DNA from: Chitinophagaceae bacterium UBA3961 | GTDB lineage: Bacteria > Bacteroidota > Bacteroidia > Chitinophagales > Chitinophagaceae | Direction: 5' to 3' | Assembly (NCBI GenBank): GCA_002385265.1 | Contig: DGDD01000120.1 | Span: 1 to 37,353 of the forward strand | DNA length: 37,353 nucleotides | Shown here: piece after piece, positions 1 through 9,600 of the stretch | Layout: each line of letters begins with the position of its first letter | Numbering within the stretch: position 1 is the stretch's first letter | The notes under the pieces: generated by a model | The model's input: the letters and a program-made list of their open reading frames with translations, nothing else | Databases searched by the model: none | Told to the model about the DNA's origin: nothing | Program-made: the position numbers and the translations under genes

Positions 1-170
1 CATCGGAAGAAATACTACTTTCTAATTTGTACTCCTACAACTGCATTCCATATTACTTAGCATCACTGGAATCTACAAGCTGGAAATTATATAATACTTA
101 TCTAATTAAACATATTTGATACTCCCAAATATAGACATCGCTCTTTTGACCTCACCATCTATTTACTTAT

Positions 171-536
171 CTACTTTAACTTATACGATACATTTTCAAA
201 TAATAGTTTATTGCTACCCTTAACTTCAATTCTTTTCCCCGTCAAGTCTATCCACATTGTATCTATTCTATTTATAAAGTTATTTGTATTAAGAGAGATT
301 AGTTCAATCTCATTAGTCGACTTTTCGAACTTCCAAATCCCTTCGGATACAAAAACGGAAGGCCCATGTCCGATATATTTAAATTTCCCATCCGTTTGAA
401 AACAAATTCTATTACCATCAAAAAGATGCCCCCTTAAACTTTCATAGCACTTATCCTCAAAATAAGATCCCATAAACAGCTTATTAGTACATGACAGCAA
501 GAGAAATGTAAAAAGCAAAATGACTATTTGTTTCAT
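171..536 (-). CDS. Small putative lipoprotein, last gene of the RHS locus
   Basis: I do not recognise the family. The 121-residue product starts with a short Lys-bearing N-terminus and a hydrophobic stretch ending in LLLSC, a typical lipobox with the lipidated Cys at about residue 16, so it should be a membrane-anchored lipoprotein. The mature part is rich in predicted beta strands (for example the segments around FKYIGHG and EGIWKFE) and has a second Cys pair at about residues 30 and 45, so a small lipocalin-like or beta-sandwich fold is possible. It starts 17 nt after the end of the HELTH metallopeptidase-like ORF and is co-oriented with the whole RHS locus. By analogy with polymorphic toxin loci, where the gene after the toxin tip often encodes its immunity protein, it could be an immunity lipoprotein; that is inference only. 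Confidence 0.7.
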   Translation of the reverse strand: MKQIVILLFTFLLLSCTNKLFMGSYFEDKCYESLRGHLFDGNRICFQTDGKFKYIGHGPSVFVSEGIWKFEKSTNEIELISLNTNNFINRIDTMWIDLTGKRIEVKGSNKLLFENVSYKLK

Positions 537-553
537 CTACCTTTATGTTAAAC

Positions 554-1303
554 TTAAAAAGAATATTTTTTAGCATCTTGATAAGACTTAATTGCATGTC
601 CAAAACTTGGATAATATGTTAGTTTTAGATTAATCGTTCCGTGAAACATAAAAAGTTTTTGTAGAGGTGCTTTCTTATTCATATGAAAAGCTGGAAGATA
701 TGTATGTTGTGTACTCAGACCTCTAACACAACTATCAGCTATTTGAGACCTACTACTTTTACCCTTTATTCCTCCATTTATTGCAAACTGCCTTCGATAC
801 GCTGCTTGCTCATCAGTAATGTCATGAAGATAGCCCCTGTTTATGCCATCTAAATTAAAATCAGTTAGTCCTTGATCGAATTGGAAAGCATGTGTTAACT
901 CATGCGCCAAACCAGCAATACCGTAAGAAGCAGTTATATTTACATCGATAGCTCCAGTTTGAGGGTTATAGACTGTTTCCCCATCAATACCACTAACACC
1001 GGTAGGCGTCCAATTGCTATTGATATGATACTCTTGAGTTGACTTTCTAAGATTTGATATGTCAGAAAGCAATCCTTTAATTTCATCAACTCTTGCTTTT
1101 GAATCAGACATTTTTGCTTCTAGCTTGTCAGTACTTTTGCCTTTTGCTATTCTCTTATCAATCCTTTTTTGCAAACGCACCTGTCTAGCTTCTTCGCTTT
1201 TAATAATACTACCCGCGGCATTTTCTAGTTTATCAACCATTGCTGTATCCCCACTAATTTTCCTTCCGTCTGGATCTACCAACATTATTGGATTGTTCAT
1301 CAC
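554..1303 (-). CDS. C-terminal part of an interrupted RHS protein: end of RHS core plus HELTH metallopeptidase-like domain
   Basis: This reading frame continues the RHS gene at 1331-4840 in the same frame; only a TAG codon (1331-1333) and nine sense codons separate them. Its first residues, NNPIMLVDPDG, are the end of the RHS-associated core, whose conserved DPxG marks the usual cleavage point between shell and toxin tip. A charged, probably helical stretch (about residues 25-90) follows, then a domain with HELTH at 134-138 and a downstream DEQAAYRRQF segment near 164-173 that could give the third zinc ligand. This looks like a zincin-type toxin tip. Without the stop the full protein would be 1428 residues. 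The ORF could be translated by reinitiation at GTG 1303 or ATG 1300, by readthrough, or not at all (pseudogene tail). The substrate is unknown. Confidence 0.65.
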   Translation of the reverse strand: MMNNPIMLVDPDGRKISGDTAMVDKLENAAGSIIKSEEARQVRLQKRIDKRIAKGKSTDKLEAKMSDSKARVDEIKGLLSDISNLRKSTQEYHINSNWTPTGVSGIDGETVYNPQTGAIDVNITASYGIAGLAHELTHAFQFDQGLTDFNLDGINRGYLHDITDEQAAYRRQFAINGGIKGKSSRSQIADSCVRGLSTQHTYLPAFHMNKKAPLQKLFMFHGTINLKLTYYPSFGHAIKSYQDAKKYSF

Positions 1304-1330
1304 GAATACAAAGGGAGATATGGAGGGAGT

Positions 1331-4300
1331 CTAATCCGACAATGGGTCAAGGTTATGCCAACGCCCTATTTGAGGATTATAGTTTCTTGCATGGAAGTCA
1401 TAAAGCTCTAAACCATTTCCATCTGAAAACTCTTTCTCCTGTTTTTCCTTCCCATTAAACCCATATTTGTTATTTAAGCTTACTACTGCTTTAGAGGAAA
1501 TCCCACTCATAGTTAGCCCAAACGGATAATAGTGCGTCGCCTCCAGTATTTGACCCTTTGTTAAAGTTACTTGTAAATTATCAAAATATACGTCAATATT
1601 TGGTGTTTCATTGCTTACATATACGTACAAATAGCCATTCTTGCTCACCGGCAAATCTGTAAACTGGTGAACCTTGAAGGTTTCATTCGCTCCTACAATA
1701 TCCGGATTGCCACTTACAAACTTGAACTGCTCGTCAACCAGTATCCAGTTCAAATAAGCTTTTGGACGTCCGGCAAGAGTGGTTTGGCTATTCAAAAAGC
1801 TATTGGCAACATTTGATGGAAGACCGCTGCTCGTAAATTCAGTTGCGGTTGGGCCGCCTTTAGACGAGGCCATCGAAGCAAAAGAGTTGGTTAATGCGCT
1901 TACTAAGTCACTTAAGGCACTCGTGGGTGTTTGTGGACTGGCTCCCCCTGTTTTGTACCAACTACTTACTCTTACATTAAACTTGTCCCCTGCCATTACC
2001 TTTAAAATGATGGCCGGACCTAATTTATTACCACTTCCACTGGTTTTAGCAGCGTATGTATTAGGACTAGAATAACTGTCTGCCGGATAACCTGCGGGCT
2101 TTGTTGACCTCGTAGTATTAATATTAGCATATAATAGATTCTCTGCCGTACTAGTCGCTGTTTCCATGGTAGCAGCCGGATAGGCCTCAATCTTTTGCTC
2201 GTCTGTCAATACCATCCGAACGTTACCCAAATGATCTTTCAGCATGTAATCGAACTGAAAACTTGCTGCCGTTTCTCCATCCGCCGGCACAAATCTGATT
2301 CGACCTTCTTCGTGTCCAATCAATTGCAACACATCATTCTCGTATACTTGTTCGGCAGCATATAAAGTGGTAGTTGTTTTGTTGGGTGTCACTGTTTTAT
2401 CCACCACAACCTTTTTTAATTTGTTGCCGGATGCATCATACGTATAGGTTATAGTATTGTTTTTTGTAATATCTGTCGGAGTCTTATTGACTGTTATAAC
2501 TTGTGGCAGGTTCAGTAGGTTATAAGTAATGCTGGTAATATCTTTATTTTGATCCGTTATGGTATTACCATTATTGTCAAAAGAATAATCGTCACTTGTT
2601 GTATTCGAGCCATCTTTAAAATCGCCTAGCTTTGTTGCTGCATCATTAAAGGCATCGGTTACCTTTATCAACTTATTACTATTCGCCAGATACATATAAG
2701 ATAAATCATCAATCTGAGCACTTCCTGCTAACTTGTAGCCAAACTGCTGCATTCGCAAGATGTTTCCATTCAAATCATAGGCAGTGCTGGCATTCACCCC
2801 ATCACCCATTTTAACATCAAAATTGAATCCAGCCGTTTTATTAAATGTTCCATTTGTATACTGCGTAAAATCTGCTTTAAGCAATCGGTTCATTCCGTCG
2901 TAAGCAAAATCATATTTTCTTTTCTCACCGTCGCCTTTACTCTTCCATGTCATTCCCGCAATGTTTCCGTTATACTGCGCCGCCGAATATGACTGAGCTC
3001 CAACCAAAACACCGGTGATCTTGTCATAAGCCAAATCAAAACCAAAATAATTCGTGTTATTTTGATCTTTGGTATAATTCCTATTCGCTCCTAGTAACCA
3101 ACCTCGAACATTGTAATCATATTGAAGGGACTCTAGACCACTTGTTCCAAAGCCAGGAGACAATGTTTTTTTCTTCAATTGCCCCAACTTATCGAACTCA
3201 CTCTGCACCAATATTTTCTCTACACTGTTCAAGCCTGTTGAAGAACGAGCTTGCTTTTTAACTAAACTCATTCGCCCTAAATCATCGTATTCATACTTCG
3301 TCAAACATCCAATAGTTGCACTAGTACTACTAATCTTTGTACTTGTATAGTTTGCCAACATTTGGCCCGCATAGCTATATTGATTAGTAGTAATTGTTAC
3401 ACCACTATTTATAGTCTGTTGCTGACTCTGTATCATCCGACCATATTCATCATAGTAGCTTATTGTATACAAGTTCTGGGTGCTTTCCAAAACGTTAACC
3501 ATTGAACCTGTAGGCATTCCCTTGGTCAATGCAGACTGACTTGGAAATTGTGTATACGGATAGGAACTGGAGGCAGAAAGAAGCAACCCATCATCACTCA
3601 GCGACCTAGATGAGCTGAAAGGATTTCCATTTGAAGCTAGCCATGAATAATTATCGTAAAATGTTTTCGTCAACACCGTTCCACCTGTTGTATTAGGATA
3701 AGAAGTGCTATTATAGGCCGCATCCATTAAAACCGTATGACTACTACTATTAACCAAAATACCTGTTTCAATTGGTCGGTTGTAAGAGTCATAAACAACA
3801 TAGGACCATTTGTTTGCACTTCGCATATTGCCATCTTGCGTCATCACCAAACGATCTCTGGCGTCATACACCATTCTAACTTCTTCCGCTCCCGGAACTT
3901 TCTTTACAATCAAACGACCCCGTTTATCATATTCATAGCGAAAGCAAAGTTCGTTCATAATAGGTGTTGTTATCACCCAGGTTGTATTGATAGCAGCAAC
4001 TGCTTTGGGAGGGACCACCGCTCTTAATCTGTTAAACTCGTCGTATACATAGAAAGTATGCGCCCATTCAGCTCCTAACTGAACACTTTTTAAAACAACA
4101 GCGCCATTTTTATCACTATATTGATATACTGTATTGCCATGCTCATCAATAGTTCCCATTCGGTACAACTCACCTGCGGCATAAACTCCATTTACTGTTG
4201 GTATGCTGCCAGGTGTTTGGCTTACCGACCATTTTTTTACATTGGTCTCTTCAGCTTGATTAAACGAATACTCATTAGTTACCCCCCTATTTGAACCCAC

Positions 4301-4840
4301 CCAACTAATTCCCGGAGGCAATGTTTTCAAGACCCTTGCAAGTGGAGAAGCTTCAATATTCACTTGGCTGTAAAAATAACTCTCCCCCTGTCCTGCATAT
4401 TGGGCATTCATAAAAGTTCCTTGTTGCTGAAATGGATTCAATTTAAAACCACCGTCATTGGTAGATGTATTTCCACCGGTGGTATTAGCAGCAAAAGGAA
4501 GATAGCTATTCACCTCTTGTCCCAATGAATTGTAAAGGTTGGGAACAACCATATCAACAGCAGCGCTGCCCGTCTCCAAAGAACCTTGCTTGATAACCGT
4601 TTGTAAAGGACGACCTAACCCATCAAAATACTGAGTTGACATTTTAACATCTCGAAGCGGTCTCGTTGGCAATACGCTTGCACTTGCTTCAGGAGCTGAA
4701 GCCTCCCAAACACGCACATAATTTACTTCAATTGAACTACTGTAAGTTGTTTGTGATTTCAGTCCCAAAAAGCTACCTAAGCAGAAAACTAAAGCGGCAG
4801 AATATATCAAAAGACGTTTAAAATCAAAATTGAAAAGCAT
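1331..4840 (-). CDS. DUF6443-type RHS/YD-repeat protein, exported, truncated at the RHS core by TAG
   Basis: The 1169-residue product begins with an export signal (hydrophobic residues about 10-27). The segment with [12 protein letters not shown] (about residues 70-82) marks the DUF6443 region found at the N-terminus of many Bacteroidota RHS proteins. Degenerate YD repeats follow, such as [26 protein letters not shown] and [13 protein letters not shown]. Near the C-terminus are [19 protein letters not shown] and [23 protein letters not shown] (given here as separate core motifs), the RHS-associated core. The reading frame stops at TAG just after DPLSD, where the family normally continues to NNP...DPDG. 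That continuation is intact in the same frame downstream (554-1303). RHS proteins build a cocoon-like beta shell around a toxic C-terminal tip. The gene lies 39 nt after the barrel-protein gene. Confidence 0.85.
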   Translation of the reverse strand: MLFNFDFKRLLIYSAALVFCLGSFLGLKSQTTYSSSIEVNYVRVWEASAPEASASVLPTRPLRDVKMSTQYFDGLGRPLQTVIKQGSLETGSAAVDMVVPNLYNSLGQEVNSYLPFAANTTGGNTSTNDGGFKLNPFQQQGTFMNAQYAGQGESYFYSQVNIEASPLARVLKTLPPGISWVGSNRGVTNEYSFNQAEETNVKKWSVSQTPGSIPTVNGVYAAGELYRMGTIDEHGNTVYQYSDKNGAVVLKSVQLGAEWAHTFYVYDEFNRLRAVVPPKAVAAINTTWVITTPIMNELCFRYEYDKRGRLIVKKVPGAEEVRMVYDARDRLVMTQDGNMRSANKWSYVVYDSYNRPIETGILVNSSSHTVLMDAAYNSTSYPNTTGGTVLTKTFYDNYSWLASNGNPFSSSRSLSDDGLLLSASSSYPYTQFPSQSALTKGMPTGSMVNVLESTQNLYTISYYDEYGRMIQSQQQTINSGVTITTNQYSYAGQMLANYTSTKISSTSATIGCLTKYEYDDLGRMSLVKKQARSSTGLNSVEKILVQSEFDKLGQLKKKTLSPGFGTSGLESLQYDYNVRGWLLGANRNYTKDQNNTNYFGFDLAYDKITGVLVGAQSYSAAQYNGNIAGMTWKSKGDGEKRKYDFAYDGMNRLLKADFTQYTNGTFNKTAGFNFDVKMGDGVNASTAYDLNGNILRMQQFGYKLAGSAQIDDLSYMYLANSNKLIKVTDAFNDAATKLGDFKDGSNTTSDDYSFDNNGNTITDQNKDITSITYNLLNLPQVITVNKTPTDITKNNTITYTYDASGNKLKKVVVDKTVTPNKTTTTLYAAEQVYENDVLQLIGHEEGRIRFVPADGETAASFQFDYMLKDHLGNVRMVLTDEQKIEAYPAATMETATSTAENLLYANINTTRSTKPAGYPADSYSSPNTYAAKTSGSGNKLGPAIILKVMAGDKFNVRVSSWYKTGGASPQTPTSALSDLVSALTNSFASMASSKGGPTATEFTSSGLPSNVANSFLNSQTTLAGRPKAYLNWILVDEQFKFVSGNPDIVGANETFKVHQFTDLPVSKNGYLYVYVSNETPNIDVYFDNLQVTLTKGQILEATHYYPFGLTMSGISSKAVVSLNNKYGFNGKEKQEKEFSDGNGLELYDFHARNYNPQIGRWHNLDPLSD

Positions 4841-4879
4841 CGCTCAAAAGAATTGGTTTATTTAAATTTTATTGTTGAT

Positions 4880-6289
4880 CTACCTAAAATTGTAAGAATA
4901 TCTAAAAACAAGTGGCTGATAGTTGGGCGAGTTCGCTTTACCAATAAAATCCCATAACACTTGAACTTTTGTTTTCTTAAAGAATTTCGAATTCAAAGAG
5001 ACTATCTTGCTCACGCCCACAAGACCCGACTTCTGCCAAGGACTGAGATTAGAAAAAATACTCAAGGTGTTGATCCTATCCCAATAATTCAGTTCAAACC
5101 CACCGGTAGCCCAAAAACTACCTTTCAACTTAATATCCAAAAAGGATCTAAGTGCTAGTCCTTGCGAACTCAATCGAATATTTCGAATGCCCTCACCCCA
5201 TCCAAGCTTGAAACTTGAGCCAAGACCAACCACACTCTTATCACTCAACTTGTATCCAGCACTAAAGCCAACATCACTCGTAACCGGGAAAAAACTATTA
5301 CCCCGATTTGACTGCACATTAGAACCTACCTCCACTCTTCGCCAAAAACTTTTCGTCTTCTGATTATTTGGTTTAAAATCCGGTAAATCTTCTAATCCAT
5401 CCGGATTTTTAGCAAGTTTAGACTTTAACTGCTCTAACTGACCTTGGGCTCCATTCAAGTTTTGCCTTATAGCTTGCAGATCCATTGTTCCTATCTGTTG
5501 TTGAATCATAGCAGAAACTTGAGATCTAGTCTGCAGTCCTGCCAACAGACTCAGTCCACTAGGATCTGAAGGGTCGTCAGGAATCCTAAATAGTGAAGCC
5601 AGTTCAGAGTGCTCCCTCATAAACTCTTTGAATTGAGGAGTTTGACTTAAAACTTTCAAAATTTTTTCTTCCGCTTTTCGAGGCTCCTGAAAAACTTGCT
5701 TGACTTCGTTAACACTTGCATTCAAATAGTAGAGCTCCTTTGAATAGCTCTTTAAGTACTTTGCGAAATCAACATCATTTAATTTCTCACGTAAAAATGC
5801 CTTTCGTTCGTTAAGTAAAGTCGAAAGCTCTCGACCTTCTTTAAGTTTATTTCTAAATTCAATTAGATTAGCTCGGGAATTAGATAGTGTCTTTGCACCA
5901 TTTTGTAAGTGCGTCAAATCATTAGAACCTTTGCCAAAAAAATCTAATCCGGTGATCAGGGTATCTAATCGCCCAAAATAATTGGAGTTGGATGGCTTTG
6001 AAATGCGACTCATAACAGTGCCAAAAAACTGACTACTGTTCGACCTCATAATTTGTGCTTTGCTACTATCGATCTTGGAAAGCTTCTTTAGGAGTTTATT
6101 CTCGATTCTTTGAATCTTTTTCAAATAACGCTTCTCAGCTTTTTCTATGTCGCTAACAAACCTATTTGCGGACTCACCCATTCTTTCGATGTTTACAAGA
6201 TCTGCTTGTCTAATAATTGCAGACGAATCTTGGGCCATCATCTGACCTTCGAGCATCAAAGCAACTATCAAAAGAAAACAATATTTCAT
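4880..6289 (-). CDS. Exported coiled-coil protein with probable C-terminal outer-membrane beta-barrel
   Basis: I do not recognise a named family. The 469-residue product has a signal peptide (hydrophobic core FLLIVALML, cleavage probably after MMAQ at about residue 20). Residues about 25-310 are strongly helical and charged, with heptad-like patterns, for example around EKAEKRYLKKIQRIENKL and NGAQGQLEQLKSKLAK. After a linker rich in Lys, Asn and Pro, residues about 320-469 alternate polar and hydrophobic residues with Gly/aromatic strand ends and finish in YSYNFR, as expected for a small 8-stranded outer-membrane barrel. It lies between the small exported protein and the RHS protein in a tight same-strand series (33 and 39 nt gaps). 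A role in anchoring or exporting the neighbouring YD-repeat proteins is possible but inferred from position only. Confidence 0.75.
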   Translation of the reverse strand: MKYCFLLIVALMLEGQMMAQDSSAIIRQADLVNIERMGESANRFVSDIEKAEKRYLKKIQRIENKLLKKLSKIDSSKAQIMRSNSSQFFGTVMSRISKPSNSNYFGRLDTLITGLDFFGKGSNDLTHLQNGAKTLSNSRANLIEFRNKLKEGRELSTLLNERKAFLREKLNDVDFAKYLKSYSKELYYLNASVNEVKQVFQEPRKAEEKILKVLSQTPQFKEFMREHSELASLFRIPDDPSDPSGLSLLAGLQTRSQVSAMIQQQIGTMDLQAIRQNLNGAQGQLEQLKSKLAKNPDGLEDLPDFKPNNQKTKSFWRRVEVGSNVQSNRGNSFFPVTSDVGFSAGYKLSDKSVVGLGSSFKLGWGEGIRNIRLSSQGLALRSFLDIKLKGSFWATGGFELNYWDRINTLSIFSNLSPWQKSGLVGVSKIVSLNSKFFKKTKVQVLWDFIGKANSPNYQPLVFRYSYNFR

Positions 6290-6322
6290 GTTAATGAGAA
6301 TAAAGGTTTTGAAATAACATCC

Positions 6323-6658
6323 CTAGTCATTTCGAATAAGCAAGGCCTTTTTTTGTTTGTATAACAAAAATTTTTCCGTAGGAAGGACAGCTTGGTATAA
6401 GGAGTCTCTCTTATTTTCTATCTGCTGAATCTGTTTTCGAACAGTTTCGTAATCCCCACTACTTGTCATTTTCTCCTTCTTTTCCGAGTTGATTTGTTTA
6501 TTAATGACAAAGATGCTGTCCCTGATGGAAACCGTTAAACCCAAGGAGTCTCTCATTCTATTCGCAATTTTTTCCGCAAGCAAGTCAGCTGAATCCGCCG
6601 TTTGACCTTTTACGCCATAAGCACACACCACCAATAAAAATGACATAAGTACTTTCAT
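6323..6658 (-). CDS. Small exported helical protein, Spy/CpxP-like in layout
   Basis: The frame is open further upstream, but I take ATG 6658 as the start. It opens a clear signal peptide (MKVLMSFLLVVCAYGVKGQ), and an upstream start would run into the end of the preceding YD-repeat gene. The 111-residue product after cleavage is almost all helical and charged: an RMRDSLGLT segment, then long helices with IENKRDSLYQAVLPTEKFLLYKQKK. Two helices around an LGL-type turn and a later L(T/P)xEKFxxYxxxK motif resemble small periplasmic proteins of the Spy/CpxP type seen in Bacteroidota, which act as chaperones or stress sensors; the resemblance is loose. It starts 13 nt after the stop of the 1308-residue YD protein, so the two are probably cotranscribed. 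Confidence 0.65.
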   Translation of the reverse strand: MKVLMSFLLVVCAYGVKGQTADSADLLAEKIANRMRDSLGLTVSIRDSIFVINKQINSEKKEKMTSSGDYETVRKQIQQIENKRDSLYQAVLPTEKFLLYKQKKALLIRND

Positions 6659-6671
6659 ATCAGTTTGATTT

Positions 6672-9600
6672 TTACATGATAAAACTACAATCTGAGGCAC
6701 TCTCTTCTGTATAATTGGGAGACCATGAACCATCAGACCATTCATAGTGAAACGTACAGATATATAGCCCACGAGAATAGTCATAAGTAGACCCAGTGTA
6801 CACTTTCCATCCGGTACTACACACGTCGTTGATACATTTTTTATCCGGCCCGAGGCAGTTACCTGAATTACAAAGTGAAACAGGACAGGAAGTGGTGTTA
6901 TAGGCTACCACTACTGTTCGAGTTGTATTATAACTAGCGCTGCAAGGATTCATGTCTCGTTGCAATTGCACCTGATTGCCCGTATTGGATCCTCCGGATG
7001 TTTCGCAATACACAGAGCCTTCATTTTGCCACAGTGGAGCACAAACCCCAAAACGAAACTTATACTCATATTGCTTAACAATATTGGTATTGTGATCCCT
7101 TATTCTAAGCAATCTGAACAAACCATCATACTCATAAGTTTGATTCCTTGAATTATGATTGGTCTCTTTTAAAAGACCAAGAATTGAATTGTATTCGTAG
7201 GTATTTACAAATGCATTGGTGAGTAGCGATTGGCTTCTCAAAGTATTCAAGTTTCCACTCACAGCATCATAAGCTGTTTTCAGATTTGCGTAAGATACTC
7301 CTGATGCTTTTACAATTGGCACTGAGTTGTTTAATCCCCATATATAAGACGTTAGCACGCCAGATTTCGGCAAAATTTCTACTAGATTACCATTGGCGAA
7401 CTTAGCACTAGATTCTTCTTCATAACGAGAATCTTTGACCATTGTACTAGTGTTTACTGTTGAAGTAACAAATGTTGGACTAATTGTGCTAACCGGGAGA
7501 GAAAATACTTTCGCAGGAACAGGCATCGAACTGGGAGAAATTGCATATCCGTATTGAACAAAACTAGCACTCATAAGATTATTTGCATTCCATGAAGTAG
7601 TCTCAATTGGAGTATTCATATTTCTTGCTCTAAGCTCTAGAACTGGCTTCAACAAAGCATCTGCAGTGGCATCTTTCCAGTTCAACATGCATGAATTGTA
7701 GGTACTATTATCATTCGATATTTTTGTTTTACGAGTATTTACATACGTGATTCTCAAATCTGATAGCTCCTTAATATAAGCCTGCCATGCCCACCAACGA
7801 CAAAGGTGTGTAGAACAAGTATCTTTTCTTTGGTTGTAGCGAAGTAATGCAGCAGCAGTAGAGGTAGCATAAGCATTCCATCCATCTTTTATGGTATCAC
7901 AATTAGCAACCCTGTAGTCGAACGAATATTTGATTCTACTTTCAAGCACTTCACCCTTTGAAGAGGTAGCTGAAGTTCTCGTAGCCATAGTATGATAAGG
8001 ACTCTCGAAATAGGTATTAGACGTTTTAAACATACTAGCAGAACTACCGGGAGCGTAATCCTTTTCAACAACTTGCATTTGCACTTTTTTAGAAGTCACT
8101 AAGTTGTAATAAGAAGGAAGCATTGCATTAACTGGAGCAATTGGTGAAATTGCCACCATTAATGCCGGTGTTTTGATAGAATCCTCAACATACGTATGAT
8201 AATACTCAGTTTCCTTCAGAATCTGACCGCTTTCATTAAAAACACCAACATATTTCAAATCCCCACGTTTATACTCAAAAGGATAAGGTACAAAAGGATA
8301 ATTCACTACACCGGGTTCACATCCCGCATTAGTAGTTATGGAACGAACTGCAACATCAGACACATTTATGTCCCATAAATCTGATCCATAATAACGATAG
8401 ACTGTATATCCGCCACCTGTTCTACTTTCTTTAACTTCATTGTAGCCAATATGATTTCCTTGAGTAGTTGAAAGAGGTCTGATCGTAGCACCACTTTTGG
8501 CAAATGCAGAGCCGTTACAATCAACACAACCATACATGCCGCAATTGGGTCCATCTTGAAACCCGACATCCCTCCATATATCATTTCTTATTTTATAAAC
8601 ATACGTCGGTCTGCTGTATAATATACCAGTACTTTTTCCATTGGTAAAGTAAGAGTAGTTCGTTACTTGATTATTTGCAACTGAAACACCGTCATAATGT
8701 GTAATTGTCTTTATCCTAAGTCCTCCTACTGTTTCATCTTTTTGGATGGCAGAAGTGATCCATTCATCAAAGTTGGCTATAGCTGGATAACCACTGGTAT
8801 TGGTCAATTTTTTCATCTCAATTCTGTAGGATCCCACAGGATAATTCAAATTAGTGGTAAAGCTTGCACCTGCTTCTAATACCCATCCGTTGACTTGAAC
8901 ATTATCAGACACCCGATATACATTCAGAAAAGCCTGCGTACCAACATTTGAGTTGGTAAAAGTTAGTTTGTAAGTATTTCCGGTGAATGACCTCGTACTT
9001 ACAACCCAATTAGGACTTGCGTCTCCGCCGGCCGCTTGTGTAAAGCGAAACTGCCACTCTCCTTTTGTATAACTTACCCAAGTCTTGTGTGCTTCAAAGT
9101 CGAAGTCGGTATATCCTCCCGTAGGGTAATTAATCCTTTTTAATGATCCGGCTCTCATGGCTGGCCATGCTGCGTCCCTGTTTGCACCATTCACTTGTGT
9201 GAATGTATTCACTGTGTAAGTCGGAACTAATCCTGTATTTGAGTTAGCCCCATTAATGAATCCCCAATGATCTACTCCAAAACTTAATCTCCGAGGGACA
9301 AACTCAGTAAAATATTCAAAGCTATAGGCAGGAATCACAACTGAATTATCACAAGATGATTCTTGCACTGTCTCCAATTTCAGTCTATTCCTATCCTTTG
9401 TTATTATTGGGTTAGAATTATTCCCGGGGACAAAATTCGATGGCACATTGGTGGTATTGTCTTGAAAATAACCGTACGAGAAGTTAAAAGATTTACACAT
9501 TGAATTTCCATCTGAAATGGTAATGGATTGTAGAGCCTTTGCTTGTGTATTTGCATCGTCTACAAAAGAAATCGCGTCCCCATTTAGGTCAAGTCTGGCA

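Noticed and set aside
1304..1333. Frameshift splitting the RHS gene
   Set aside because: Codon-by-codon reading shows that both parts are in the same frame; the break is a single TAG, not an insertion or deletion.
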